Assembly (NCBI GenBank): GCA_963377175.1
Contig: CAUJNA010003783.1
Coordinates: forward strand, 1,108,004-1,172,003
Source: Effrenium voratum
Taxonomy: Eukaryota; Sar; Dinophyceae; Suessiales; Symbiodiniaceae
Direction of reading: 5' to 3'
Length of the DNA stretch: 64,000 nucleotides
Shown here: positions 20,542 to 30,000 of the stretch, one piece after another
How positions within the stretch are numbered: position 1 is the stretch's first letter
Layout of the letters: each line of letters starts with the position of its first letter
Notes under the pieces: generated by a model
Databases searched by the model: none
The model's input: the letters and a program-made list of their open reading frames with translations, nothing else
What the model was told of the DNA's origin: nothing
Made by a program: the position numbers and the translations under genes

Positions 20542-23257
20542 TAGAGAGCGATAGAGAGAGAGAGAGAGAGAACAGAGACATCTTTCAAAGCCACCTGCAG
20601 TCGCATGCTTGTGCCGGCGCCGATGAGCAGGGCACCTCCCTAAAGAAACATTGTGTGCCTGTTGGAGGCAAGGCTGGTTCCTCTTGTATTTGGTCCCTTT
20701 AAAAAGTTCGGTCATTTCACATGGGTTGTTCACTGGTTGTGCTGCTTTCGCAGCAGTATCATGGCCTGGGTAGATAAAGCGTCGGACAGTTCCAACTGGG
20801 TGTGGCTCATTTGTGGCTAGGGTTTGAATTGATTCTGACTCAGCTCCAGGTGTCGGAGCCCAATTTATGGCTGCCGCCCTGCTGGTAGTGCAGATCGTCT
20901 ACAAATTTCTGACCCCCGCCACCACCACCGGAGGTGTCAGGGCCCTAGGCGTCTTTGCAACTCTTGGCTGTTGGTAGGCACGGGGAAATTCCAGCGACCT
21001 TGGCAAAGCGAGCTCATTGTTCAGGTCGGGAGCTTGGTTGCCCAAAGTGTCCGACATCACCATCGCTCCCCAACGACCACATTGTCCTGCACATTTGGGT
21101 TTGTTGAGTCTCGCTCTTCTTCTTTTTGCGCAGGTGCAATCTTAGTTGGTGTCCATTTATGCAGCCAATGAAGGGACCGGCGTGGATGTCGCCCTCCTGG
21201 AAACTGCAGTTTGGATTTGCAAGCTCGCTGAACCGCTTTGCGTGGATCGTGCATGCTAAGTGCTCTCGCTGTGGCGCCGTGCGAATGTTTAAGTACGAAA
21301 GTAGTGTGCAAAGTAAGAACGCTCCCGCAGCTCCGGCTCGAAAATCACTACTTTTAAGCGCGAAATAGTATGCAAAGTGCACTCCCGCAGCTGCGGCTCC
21401 AAGTCGCAATGAGCAGTACGCGAAGCGCGCGTCTTTAGCGCCAAAAAAGCACATATGTTGACTGTGATACCTTCATAGACTGACAGAACCGCTTCGTACA
21501 CGCTTTTTCGGAGACTTACAGCTTTGGGGAGAAATCTTCTTCATGGCGCCAAGGCGGAATCTATATCACTCCCCGTCTACGAGTCTACTCCCCTGTTCAG
21601 GTTGGTTTTCCAGTTGTAGCAGGAAGGGGCAAGTAGTTTTGCCTGATCAGGAGCCTTCTCTCTTTCAACTTGCCCTTGAAAATGTCAGCTGTCCTCGTTT
21701 TAGCAGACAAAGGGCCGAGCAAAGCCTAGGAGCCCTGTGTGCCATCGTAGACTTGCCTAGATTTCTCCATGAATTCTGGAATGGGCTTGCTTTAGGACAA
21801 TCACTTTGGGCCAGCATTTCATCAGATCGAAAGCGCCGGGCCGCAACCAAGCATTGCCGAACGAAGCCCAACGGGCAAACACACACGCACACACAAACTG
21901 GTTTGCCCTAGCCCTTGAAATGGTTGCTTGCCGTTTTCGCTTTGCAAGTCTTTAAGCACTCTAAGGGGACTCTTTCCAATTTGAAACTCCATCCGAATGC
22001 GCAGACTGCGCGTCCGCTGGCTGAGGTGCCGCCATCCATGCCCATGAACCCGGTGGTGATCAGCAGCTGCTTCGTATCAAGACACGGGACATATGGAATT
22101 GTTTCCTGATGCTTGATGTATGTTGCAAAAAGATGGGACCGCTAGAAATGGTTGGTTTTCCTTTGGGTTCCCGAAACTGTCCATTAGTTCTGGAAACACC
22201 CACACGGGCCAAGGATGTCCCTTTAACTGAAAAAAAAGGGTTGCGTTAAACCTGGCTTGTTCAAAATCAATCCTTGCGGTTCCCTTGTTGTACAGTAGTG
22301 GTACACGCCACTGCGGAATCCGGATTAGCCCCCCTCCTCCCCTGTGAGCAACCCAGCCTGAACCCAAGAAGAGTATGCTGGAACCCATAATTCCCATGGA
22401 TTGTCACTTCGCGAGCTCTAGGGTAAAACAGCTTGCTTGTGATGAAGGCTCTGTCATTGCATGGATTTCCACTTTGTGAGTTGTTCCCTTGCTCCAGTGA
22501 GTTGCTCCCTCGCACCGGTTCCTTCCGACCATGTGTTGGTTGCCGCCCGTGAAACGCTCTCCAACGATTCATCCAGCACATGCCACTCTTTCGTCAAGGG
22601 TGGATGGTGCCCTTGACAGCTGGAGCAACGCTGAATTCCTCAAATGCGATTGGGCATTGCGAGATCACAACTCTCTTTTTCAGAAAGACCCCGGGTGTTG
22701 AAACTGGCCAGCCTTTCAAATGGTACAGGTTCCATCGTGGCCAATTTGGAGGTATGGATAGCTTCGCAGATTTGAGATCAGGTTAGGCTAATTAAGGTGT
22801 TTTGCACTGGCCTTTGATAGCTTGCGCCCAGAGAAAGACGATGCATTCATCCAAGCGCTTGGCTACTGTGGAAGGCTTTTCAGCTGCAAATGTTGTGACG
22901 AAAACATGCGCACAATTCAGTCGTTTGGTCGAGAAGACGGCCCGCGTTGCGTCCATGGAAAAGGAAGAAAAGGTCCGCGAAAAGTGCAAAATGCCCCCCT
23001 CCCCCCCTTAAGGCCATCCACACAAGTGACACTGTACAAACCAGCATTGCCTCCTCCGATGCTCAGATTTGGGCATCGCCCTCTTCCACACCGTCTCTGT
23101 GGCAATTTTCCTTTCTCACTTGCCAGGCGCGTGGGCTCTTGCAATTGGCTGGTTGTTGCAGTCGGCCCTGCCGACAAGTCCAACATCCTTCTCCATGTTG
23201 TCAACTTCAGGAGTATGGGGAGCGATGTTTGCCATGTTTGCCTGCGAGGACCTATAA
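10331..23257 (+). CDS. Putative multi-pass membrane protein, 10 phase-compatible exons, family unknown
   Basis: I do not recognise the family. Ten short open segments were chained: 10331-10381, 12710-12766, 14179-14293, 15222-15340, 16934-17020, 18154-18251, 18939-19009, 20850-20933, 22026-22073 and 23127-23257. Every acceptor is AG|G, eight of the nine donors are GT and one is GA. The phases agree throughout, giving 861 bp (286 residues plus TAA). The product has a basic N-terminal part, a Pro-rich stretch (EAEPPGPPGSTK), then hydrophobic segments near residues 110-135 (WLATGFLAASLGINIAVLV), 170-190 (ILLVSLALLPAIFV), 200-217 (FMAAALLVVQIVYKFL) and 243-257 (AWALAIGWLLQSALP). Between the first two is a soluble loop, GLLKDTDRIKTVYGAETPAR. 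The start is missing and the first two exons are the weakest. The gene could be split or partly wrong. Confidence 0.45.
12710..12766 (+). CDS. Membrane-protein gene, candidate exon, basic segment
   Basis: A 19-codon phase-0 segment rich in Ser and Arg (SRLAPRSGRRVRVD), with an AG|GCG acceptor and a GTGTGA donor. A second + frame is also open here, so the reading frame is uncertain. Confidence 0.3.
13415..14080 (+). other. 221-codon open frame inside an intron, probably not a gene
   Basis: It is the longest simple-composition open frame in the first 59 kb, but begins at a chance ATG and shows no domain. The middle part (ASVLGAVLAAPVRLQL, about 13610-13660) is GC-rich and may be a real exon in this or another frame. 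Confidence 0.15.
14179..14293 (+). CDS. Membrane-protein gene exon, VLRLLRVPLEARELTE segment
   Basis: The acceptor is preceded by T-rich sequence and ends CACAG|GGA; the donor is GTCCCC in phase 1. It encodes 38 residues including CFAGVLRLLRVPLEARELTE. The two bases needed to complete the split Gly codon are the first two of the next exon. Confidence 0.45.
15222..15340 (+). CDS. Membrane-protein gene exon, Pro-rich segment
   Basis: The acceptor is GCGAG|GA and the donor GTCTGT, phase 0. It encodes 39 residues including MLGQRLKNRTLEAEPPGPPG. The patch is much more GC-rich than its flanks. The - strand is also open here. Confidence 0.4.
16934..17020 (+). CDS. Membrane-protein gene exon, first clear transmembrane segment
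   Basis: The acceptor is CCAAG|GCC and the donor GTCGAA, phase 0 at both ends. It encodes AMWLATGFLAASLGINIAVL and then VPLAHLPKI, one hydrophobic helix of at least 20 residues. Confidence 0.55.
18154..18251 (+). CDS. Membrane-protein gene exon, DTDRIKTVYGAETPARGIL loop
   Basis: The acceptor is CCAG|GTG in phase 0; the donor is GTGCCA in phase 2. It encodes VPVLVGLLKDTDRIKTVYGA and then ETPARGILKAMY, a soluble loop leading into the next hydrophobic helix. The split Ser codon is completed by the next exon. Confidence 0.55.
18416..18460. repeat. AAT/AT/AC microsatellite
   Basis: TAATAATAAT runs into ATATATATAT and then ACACACATGTGTGTA. It is AT-rich simple sequence in an intron. Confidence 0.9.
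18939..19009 (+). CDS. Membrane-protein gene exon, second transmembrane segment
   Basis: The acceptor CCGAG|GTC enters in phase 2 and encodes SILLVSLALLPAIFVDASRP. The phase of the next exon requires leaving at a GA donor (GAAGAA) after 19009. A GT donor after 19019 exists but would break the frame. Confidence 0.5.
19138..19165. repeat. Short (GA)n microsatellite
   Basis: About 13 uninterrupted GA dinucleotides on the + strand, in an intron. Shorter GA runs occur at about 17303-17316 and 46586-46600. Confidence 0.9.
19870..20577. repeat. About 700-bp GA-rich (purine on +) microsatellite tract
   Basis: The + strand is almost pure G and A, mainly GAGAGA interrupted by GATAGA, AAATAA and GGGA. 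It sits in the intron between the second and third membrane-segment exons. Long open frames on the - strand (Ser/Leu/Phe-rich) are artefacts of the CT repeat. Confidence 0.95.
20850..20933 (+). CDS. Membrane-protein gene exon, third transmembrane segment
   Basis: The acceptor is CCAG|GTG and the donor GTGTCA. It encodes GAQFMAAALLVVQIVYKFLT and then PATTTG. Only this one of the three frames is hydrophobic and phase-compatible. Confidence 0.5.
21250..21430. repeat. Imperfect tandem repeat in intron
   Basis: Two diverged copies of a unit containing AGTRTGCAAAGT, CTCCCGCAGCT and CGGCTC follow each other. Neither looks coding. Confidence 0.5.
22026..22073 (+). CDS. Membrane-protein gene exon, short loop
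   Basis: The acceptor is CTGAG|GTG and the donor GTATCA. The phase-consistent frame encodes AAIHAHEPGGDQQLL. A second frame over the same bases reads MNPVVISSCF and is also attractive; choosing it would need an unseen exon to restore phase. Confidence 0.4.
22822..23010 (+). other. GC-rich segment open in two + frames
   Basis: One frame is Cys-rich (SCKCCDENMRTIQSFGRED), the other is a helical Lys/Glu-rich stretch ending near SMEKEEKVREKCKM. Either could be an exon, but the phases of the flanking membrane-gene exons do not require it, so I left it out. Confidence 0.25.
23127..23257 (+). CDS. Membrane-protein gene last exon with TAA stop
   Basis: The acceptor is TTGCCAG|GCG. It encodes AWALAIGWLLQSALPT and a further weakly hydrophobic stretch (GVWGAMFAMFACEDL) before TAA at 23255-23257. 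The upstream chain enters it in the correct phase. Confidence 0.5.
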
Positions 23258-23988
23258 GAACAAATCATACGTGCTTTATGTACCAATGTAGAACCATCAT
23301 GCGATGGACTTCTTTTTCGCAGCGCGAGTGCAAGCTTAGTTTGCTCAGGCTCTCTATGGCTCTCTGCTAGGCTTGGGTATCATACACACACTGACGCGAT
23401 CCTTGGATAGACATAATTTTCTCCGGGATCTCCAGTTGTATGTTGTAAGAGTGATCTGCCAAGAATTCAATGGCGCACAAATGCTACTTGAGTACAGCTT
23501 CTCATTTTGTTTGAGGAAAACATCACACATGTGTGTCCAATTCTCTACACATGGTCAAGTATGTTCAAGTGCCCGATAAATGTTCCCGGGCTGCGTTTCT
23601 ACAACATCAAAGGCTCCGCTTCTGACCGAAGAAGCGGAAGGACGAGTAACAAAGGATGGATTAGCTCCTTGTTCAACTATGTTGAAACACATCTGTCGCA
23701 GGCACGTTTTCCTTCAAAGGAGGACATCGTTTTGTTGTTTGAGCAAATTTTAGCCAACCTGAGTGCATGAACAGGGCGTTAGAGCTTGGGGTCCTCAATT
23801 GCACCCTAAGGTCGAGGTTGGACAGAACATCGCAAATGTGGAAGAGTAATTGTCAATGCCAACTGTTTGACAGTTGATAAAGCCCTTTCCTGATTTTCAT
23901 GACTACTGTTGGTCATCGAGTATAAGCTGCCTTCGGCACATTGCCTTGTTGATTGCACTGACGCGTGACAGCGGAAGAAACATTCCAG

Positions 23989-24050
23989 GCGCTTTGCCTT
24001 GACCCGGGCACGGGGGCACGGAGCCTTCCGAGCCTTGGGGCCCCGATGGG
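23989..24050 (+). CDS. IYGIP-repeat gene exon: ALCLDPGTG
   Basis: The acceptor is TTCCAG|GCG in phase 0. It encodes ALCLDPGTGARSLPSLGAPM, the VLxIDPxTG...LGxPxG half of the repeat. A GT donor (GTGCTT) follows base 24050. It is the most upstream repeat unit seen. Confidence 0.55.
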
Positions 24051-27000
24051 GTGCTTGTCAGGCAGGGGTCGTTCGGCGTATGTCTGGCAGCTTCAGCAGG
24101 TGCATTGACAGATGGGCGCAGCCAGTTGAAGGCCCGCCGCATGTCGGCCTGCCTTTTCTTTAGACACTTAAGCCCTCAGAAGCTGTACCCCTACTATTCG
24201 CCTGCAACAGATTTGACTTGTTGAACTTGGGGGCTCCCAGCCATCCCTTTAGCGTTAGGGTTTAGAGGGGGTTTCCATTTCGCCCACTAGAAGTGCAAGA
24301 AAATCAGCAGGGGACCTGAGGGCAGCCCAGTGAAGGGGTCAAGGAGCGCAGCCGTGGCAGGTTGAAGACCAGCCTGGTGAGCCGGCCAACTTGGCCGGGC
24401 CCAAATCGGTCGCTGGCGAGGCACGCGAGCCCATCCACCCACATGTTGGACCCTTGCTTATAATATGACCCCCTTTAGCAACAGTCATTCTACCCACCTG
24501 GCTGTGGGTCAAAACCAATGGTACCATTTTGGGGTAGGTGCACCACCAATTTTGGTCTATTTTAGTGGGGATTGGGATGTTCACTGGGGGTACGGACCTT
24601 TGACCCATGGCCACCTAGCGAAAAATTGGGAGAGGGGTTTGGGTCGGACTTTGTCTTGCCAATCTCCAAATGTGGTATTGTTGATACTGATTCCCAGTAC
24701 TTAATTTAGTATTGCCACTTCTAAACTTAACTTTGCCAAGATTTCTTATCAGGTTCCCAGTGCTAAATTGAGTGGTGCCAAATTCAGTACTGCCAAGACT
24801 TATAATCATAGTGATCCAGTTCTTTTATGGTTAGCAGTGGGAATCCTATTGTTTGCCTTCCTGAGGCCTTCATTCAGCCTTTGAGCTGGGAAGAGCTTAG
24901 ATGAACTATTCTTTAAACACAAAAGGCTAAGTCATTGATCGGGGAGTTTTACCACCCCCAACAAGCTTGCCACTCAAGAAGACCCCGAAACAGTCAGGTT
25001 GAAGAGAATCAAGGGCTGTTGTGCGCACGCCTTTTGTGTGTAAGCCTTGGAGCTGGAAAGGGCTTGTAGAAGCAAAAGGCGAAGGCTTTGCTCTGGGAAC
25101 CCCCCGAAAATGCGTGCCACTAAAGAGGACGCAAACACTGAGCAACGCGCTTTGCTGCCCGGCCTTGCTGTTTCAAGGAGGAATTTGCAGAAATCGCAAA
25201 GATGCCGTGGGGGGCCACTTGCAAAGCAGGAATTCCGTTGATCCAAGGCCTTGAGCCTTTGAGCTGGGAAGGGCTGAGATTAACCACCCTGAGCCATAGA
25301 TCAAGGAGAAGTTCTAGAAGAGAAATTATGCCTCTCTGTTTTTTGCATGCGCTTGTTTTTTAAGCAATTGTTTGCCTTTGTTGTTTTTTCCGGCAAACAA
25401 CTTTCGACAATAGAACCCAAAACAGCCCCAGGACCCTGCATTTGGAGCATGGGCCCTGCAATTGCAAGCAAGGGCCAGCTGAACAGGGAGTGCTTCCAAT
25501 CGCAATTCTGTTTGTTTGTTCGGCAGCTGAGGGCAACCGATGGAACCCATAAATAAGGCACTTGGCGGTCACTCGCCGAAGGAACCTCATGGCAGTTTGC
25601 CAGTGTGAAGTGCATACCTTAAGGTCTTGGCACATCAAGAATTAATATCAGATTTGTGCGCAGAGGCGTTTGCTCTTTTGCAGTATCAGCTGCAAGGGGT
25701 CCCCCCCCACGTGGAATGGTGGCGAGGCCAAACTGCAGCCTGCCGATGTGCTCGGCTTCTACTTAGACCTTTCAGGTTTCACACTCCAGCTTGCGGTCTG
25801 CAAACCCAGCTGATGCGCAGGGCTCCTTCGAAGGTATTTGGCGATTTGAAGCATGACCTTTTCCACAATACCACAGGAATCTACCCGTCAGGGGGGTTCA
25901 TGTCCAGGAGAATGCAAGAAGCCCTGTTGCACCTTGTGCTGTCAGGGGCCTGGTTTGGTCAATGGTAGGTAGCCAATCTGCCTGCGCTCGATTGTAAATG
26001 TGACAGGCACTGCATGGGCCGTCGGCTTGTGGCAAAAAAACACCGCGCCCGAAGGGCAAAACAAGAAAATGTACTGTCATCAAACCGCATCCCCCAAAGG
26101 ATCAAGGTACTTTCTACATCCTTCCCTTGAACTACCGGCGGAGGGTTTCCGGGTCATGCTCGACACGACAGTGGTGGTATTGCACGAGGTCCGTTACGCC
26201 TTCCCGGGAAGCTGCGTTCGAGGCGCCAATCCTAAACAGGATGCTTCCCAAGCTACGCCAAGAAGGTGCTTCAAGAAGCGGATGTAGTTAAAAAGGGCTC
26301 GTGCACATGCTTGGTCTTCGTTCCACTCAAGGCTAGGTCACGTGGCCGGATAGCAATGGTGAGTCTGTTTGCAGCGAACACATGTTGAGGACTTTTGCAA
26401 CTTTAAAGTTGGCCTCATTTGCAGGATGTAGAAAAGACTTGAAGACATCTACCCTGAGACAGATAGAACCTCTGCGTTGCTAATCCTACGTGCAACGTCA
26501 CATCAGCCCCCAGCCCCTCGCATCCCAGGCGCCTAAACAAGCCGAACCTCTTCTCCGTTTCAAGGTCGCCAAGGTTTTGGACGCCCGAATTCCAATGATC
26601 AAGACCTCTCCAGCCTAGCCTCTCCAGCGCTTGATTCGGGTTTGGTTTTAGGGTGCCGGCGCCTTGAAGGCAGCCTCTTGCAACACCATGGCTTCCAAAG
26701 GAACTGGTGGCAAACGTCTTGGCGCTGATTGATCATGCATTGCTTATGGTGAGAGGGACAGCCTTGATCAAGGGTGGGTGTAGCACAACCCGTCTCTAGT
26801 ACCTAAATACCTTCAGCCGGAAAGGTTGCACCCCAAGCCTTTCGCAGTGTTTTTTTCTGGCCGAAAGAGCGTGGCAGAGTGCAAGTTACAAGTCTCCATT
26901 TGAACCAGCGAACTTTGGGCAATACCCGAGTCACAGGAATTTTCCTCGACCTTGCCCTTTCCCTCATATATCGACATAGTAGCCAGGCCAATTCCCAATC

Positions 27001-30000
27001 ATGATGCTCACGGAATGGCTGGTTTCGAACTGTCAAGCTGAGAGGCGAGAGCAGAACGAACAAACAATATTTGACTACGCACCCAGATAACTTGTGTAGA
27101 TGTGCAGTTTTTCTAAATTCTATTGTTTTTCCTCTCTGAGTAGGTTCTCGATTCGCCAAGAGGCTGAAGGTGTCCGAGAAATGTATTTGCTGACTAAGAG
27201 TTGTGTTTTTGGTTCATAAGCTTTCTGGATATTGTCGACAAGGGACTCTCAGCCCGGCTTTGCGTCCCGGCTCTCCCCAATCCAAGGATGTGAGGTATTG
27301 ACCTCCGAACCGCTCATGGGCCAGGACAAGTGGCTCGGAGGAGCCAGCACGGATCCGCTGCTTTGTACTCATTCTACCCACCTTGGCTTTCATTCTTGCG
27401 TCCTCAGCCTGTTCCATGTTTGTATGTGATCTTGTTAGGTACCCAACAAATACGCAGTGCACTAGGATGCTGTCAGCCTCGAGAGTCTGTGCTGGAGGCT
27501 TGGTCCAAAGGCACTTCTTTGGAGACTGCCTGAAACAAAATTATCTTGGGAGCACTGTGAGATACTGTGAGAATCACCCGGCAACTATTTGGCTGACCCC
27601 AAAGTCCCAAAGGTCCATTTTGTTGTGATGGCGCATTGACCTGCCGGGCTACCACGACGCCGAGCGAGATGTCTATTCGGGGGTCCATCACCGCATGTTG
27701 GAAGATCAATGTAGTTGACCTTATCTTTTGTGTAGCTGTTTTTTGCAGCTCGCCATGCTTTTCAAAGCCAGAAGCAGGACAGGCAGATACAGTGTCCTGC
27801 GTATGTCGTGCCGCGTCTCAAGTTGTTCATCACCCCACCTTTGGTTGTTGGAAGATGTTGAGCAGTTTTGCCGAGCACAATCTTGATCCGAAATCCATGC
27901 GCCTCATGGTTTGCAAACTCCGGCAGGTGCAACAGGACAGGATCACACGGACATGCCTATCAGCTCGATTTTCTTCAGATGACCCATCGCGACAGCCCTC
28001 GGCCGGACCTTGCAGGGATGGTCCTCCGAAGTTCACGTTGCTGCCTCTTTGTTTGTCTCGACCTTGGCCCTTTTTGGGGACATGGGGCTCAATTCACAAG
28101 GCAGTTGCCAGACCACGACAGCCCTTTTGGGACACTCAACGCATGTTGCAAAGGGCAGTCCTGTTGGCGGTTGGCTTCTCGTCAGGAGTCCAGTCTTTGT
28201 GCGGCAAGTACATCTATGGAGTCCCTGGCAAGGCCCAGCAGGTCCTTCGCACACCGCCAGCATGTGGCGGAGGGGGGGGATCCAATTTTTATGCTACCTC
28301 TTTCGAGTTTTCAAAGGGAACCAAAAAGAAACCCACCCTTTTTCTTTTGGGGGGGGCTCCCCTATTTGAGATATAACCATGGTTTGTGGTTGCGGGGGGG
28401 GGGCACACAGCTTGCATCATGTGAGTAACACACACACACACACACATGTTGTCATGTTGGTTCCCTGCGCGATTTCACAACATGGAAGTTGCGCCTGATG
28501 CTTCCGCATGAGTAAGGAGTCTCGACTGTGTGGCAATCCGAAGCAATGGTCAAGTTTGATCCTGACAGACCGGCGCAGTTTCAAGTTCACTACCCAATGC
28601 TGAGTCATAGCGGCATGCCCGGTCCAACTTGACATCATGATTGTGCAAGATCAATTTGCAGAATAGAACTCAGACGGGTCGAGCAGTTCCAAGCGAGTGA
28701 ATAAGCTGGGAAGCAGCTCAAAGTCACTCTTAGCACAGGTTGAGCAATATAAACAATACCTGATGAATCTACACATTGAAATTCCAACTCAATCCTAGGC
28801 GGGTTCTAAACCAACCCTGAACTCCCTAAACCCTCAGGCCACCTGCACCCCGGCCTAAACCCATGCTGATTACAGCACATTCTGCGCTACGAGTTGGATA
28901 TCTTTCAACCTCCCCTCAGAATGTGATTTTGGACAGACGTTTAATCCTCAGCAATCTGTGTTGATCCTGCACCCGCCCATTGGGGCGGCGCTTTGCAACA
29001 TGTTTGTTGGAGAAGAAGCAACTCACAAAATGCCCCAAACTCAGGGAATGATAGCAAGAGCGCCACAGCCAATGTTTAGCTGCCTTCACTTAGGCATCGA
29101 GATTGCCACTGGCAAGGTCGCCACTGAGCTGAATTCTGGGAGGGAGAAGTCGTGCCGACTAGGGGTGTTTGCAACTCACTGTTTAGACATGGAGAGACGT
29201 GTTTGTTCACCCCCCCAAGATGAGCGGAGCATTGCATGTCAAAGTTGAACACGTTGCTGGCCTTGGAGACGGCAAATGTGTCAGGTTGTCCTGTGCTTAT
29301 GCGCTCGAAATAATTGCCTCGAAAAGTTCTGCCCCCCCCCCCCCCCCTGTTGGCCTTTGCACAGGAGGGGGGGTTCTCCTAAAGCAGTCACACTTGAGAT
29401 GTCTGCTTTTCTTCGCCCCTGCGGGTTTTGGATGCAATTTTGAAAGATATCCACCCCGGATATGATATAAACAAATGGTGGAGGCTGTTTGGATGTGCGT
29501 CCTCACCGTGGGAAGCCTTTCCCTTCATTGGGTGCGGCGTAACGAGCCGACACCGGCAGCCAGGTGGTTCATGTTTTCATTTGTACCGCTCAACTGCCTG
29601 TGCCGCATGACACTGCCCAGAGCAACAGGCTCTGAAATTGTAATAAGTCCCTTGCGTCAAATCAGCGAGCCAGACTTGAAGCAAGCAGTTTTGATTGTCG
29701 AGCCTCCTGTCAGAAACTGCTGGAAACGTAGGTGCATGTTGACGGGGTATTTCCCTGTGCAAGCGTTGGACTCTTAGGTTTCCCACTGTTCATCCGGCCC
29801 AGATCCCGGCCTCTATGTAATGGTCAGGTCAGTGAAAATGTAGTCGTTCCATGAATGGTAAGCTGATCACTGCTCCCAAATCCTGACTTCCCGGTTCCCT
29901 GCAGTTCCCTGCAGACGCTGGCTTCGGATCCCTCCGTTGCGCACGGAAAGGGAGGGGTTTGGGGCCCTAAGTAAAGGGCTGTGGCTCAAAAACATGTGCC

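Noticed and set aside
19733..20733. Open frames of 258-291 codons on the - strand, Ser/Leu/Phe-rich, resembling a membrane protein
   Set aside because: They are translations of the CT strand of a GA microsatellite. All three frames are open at once and the composition is only that of the repeat.
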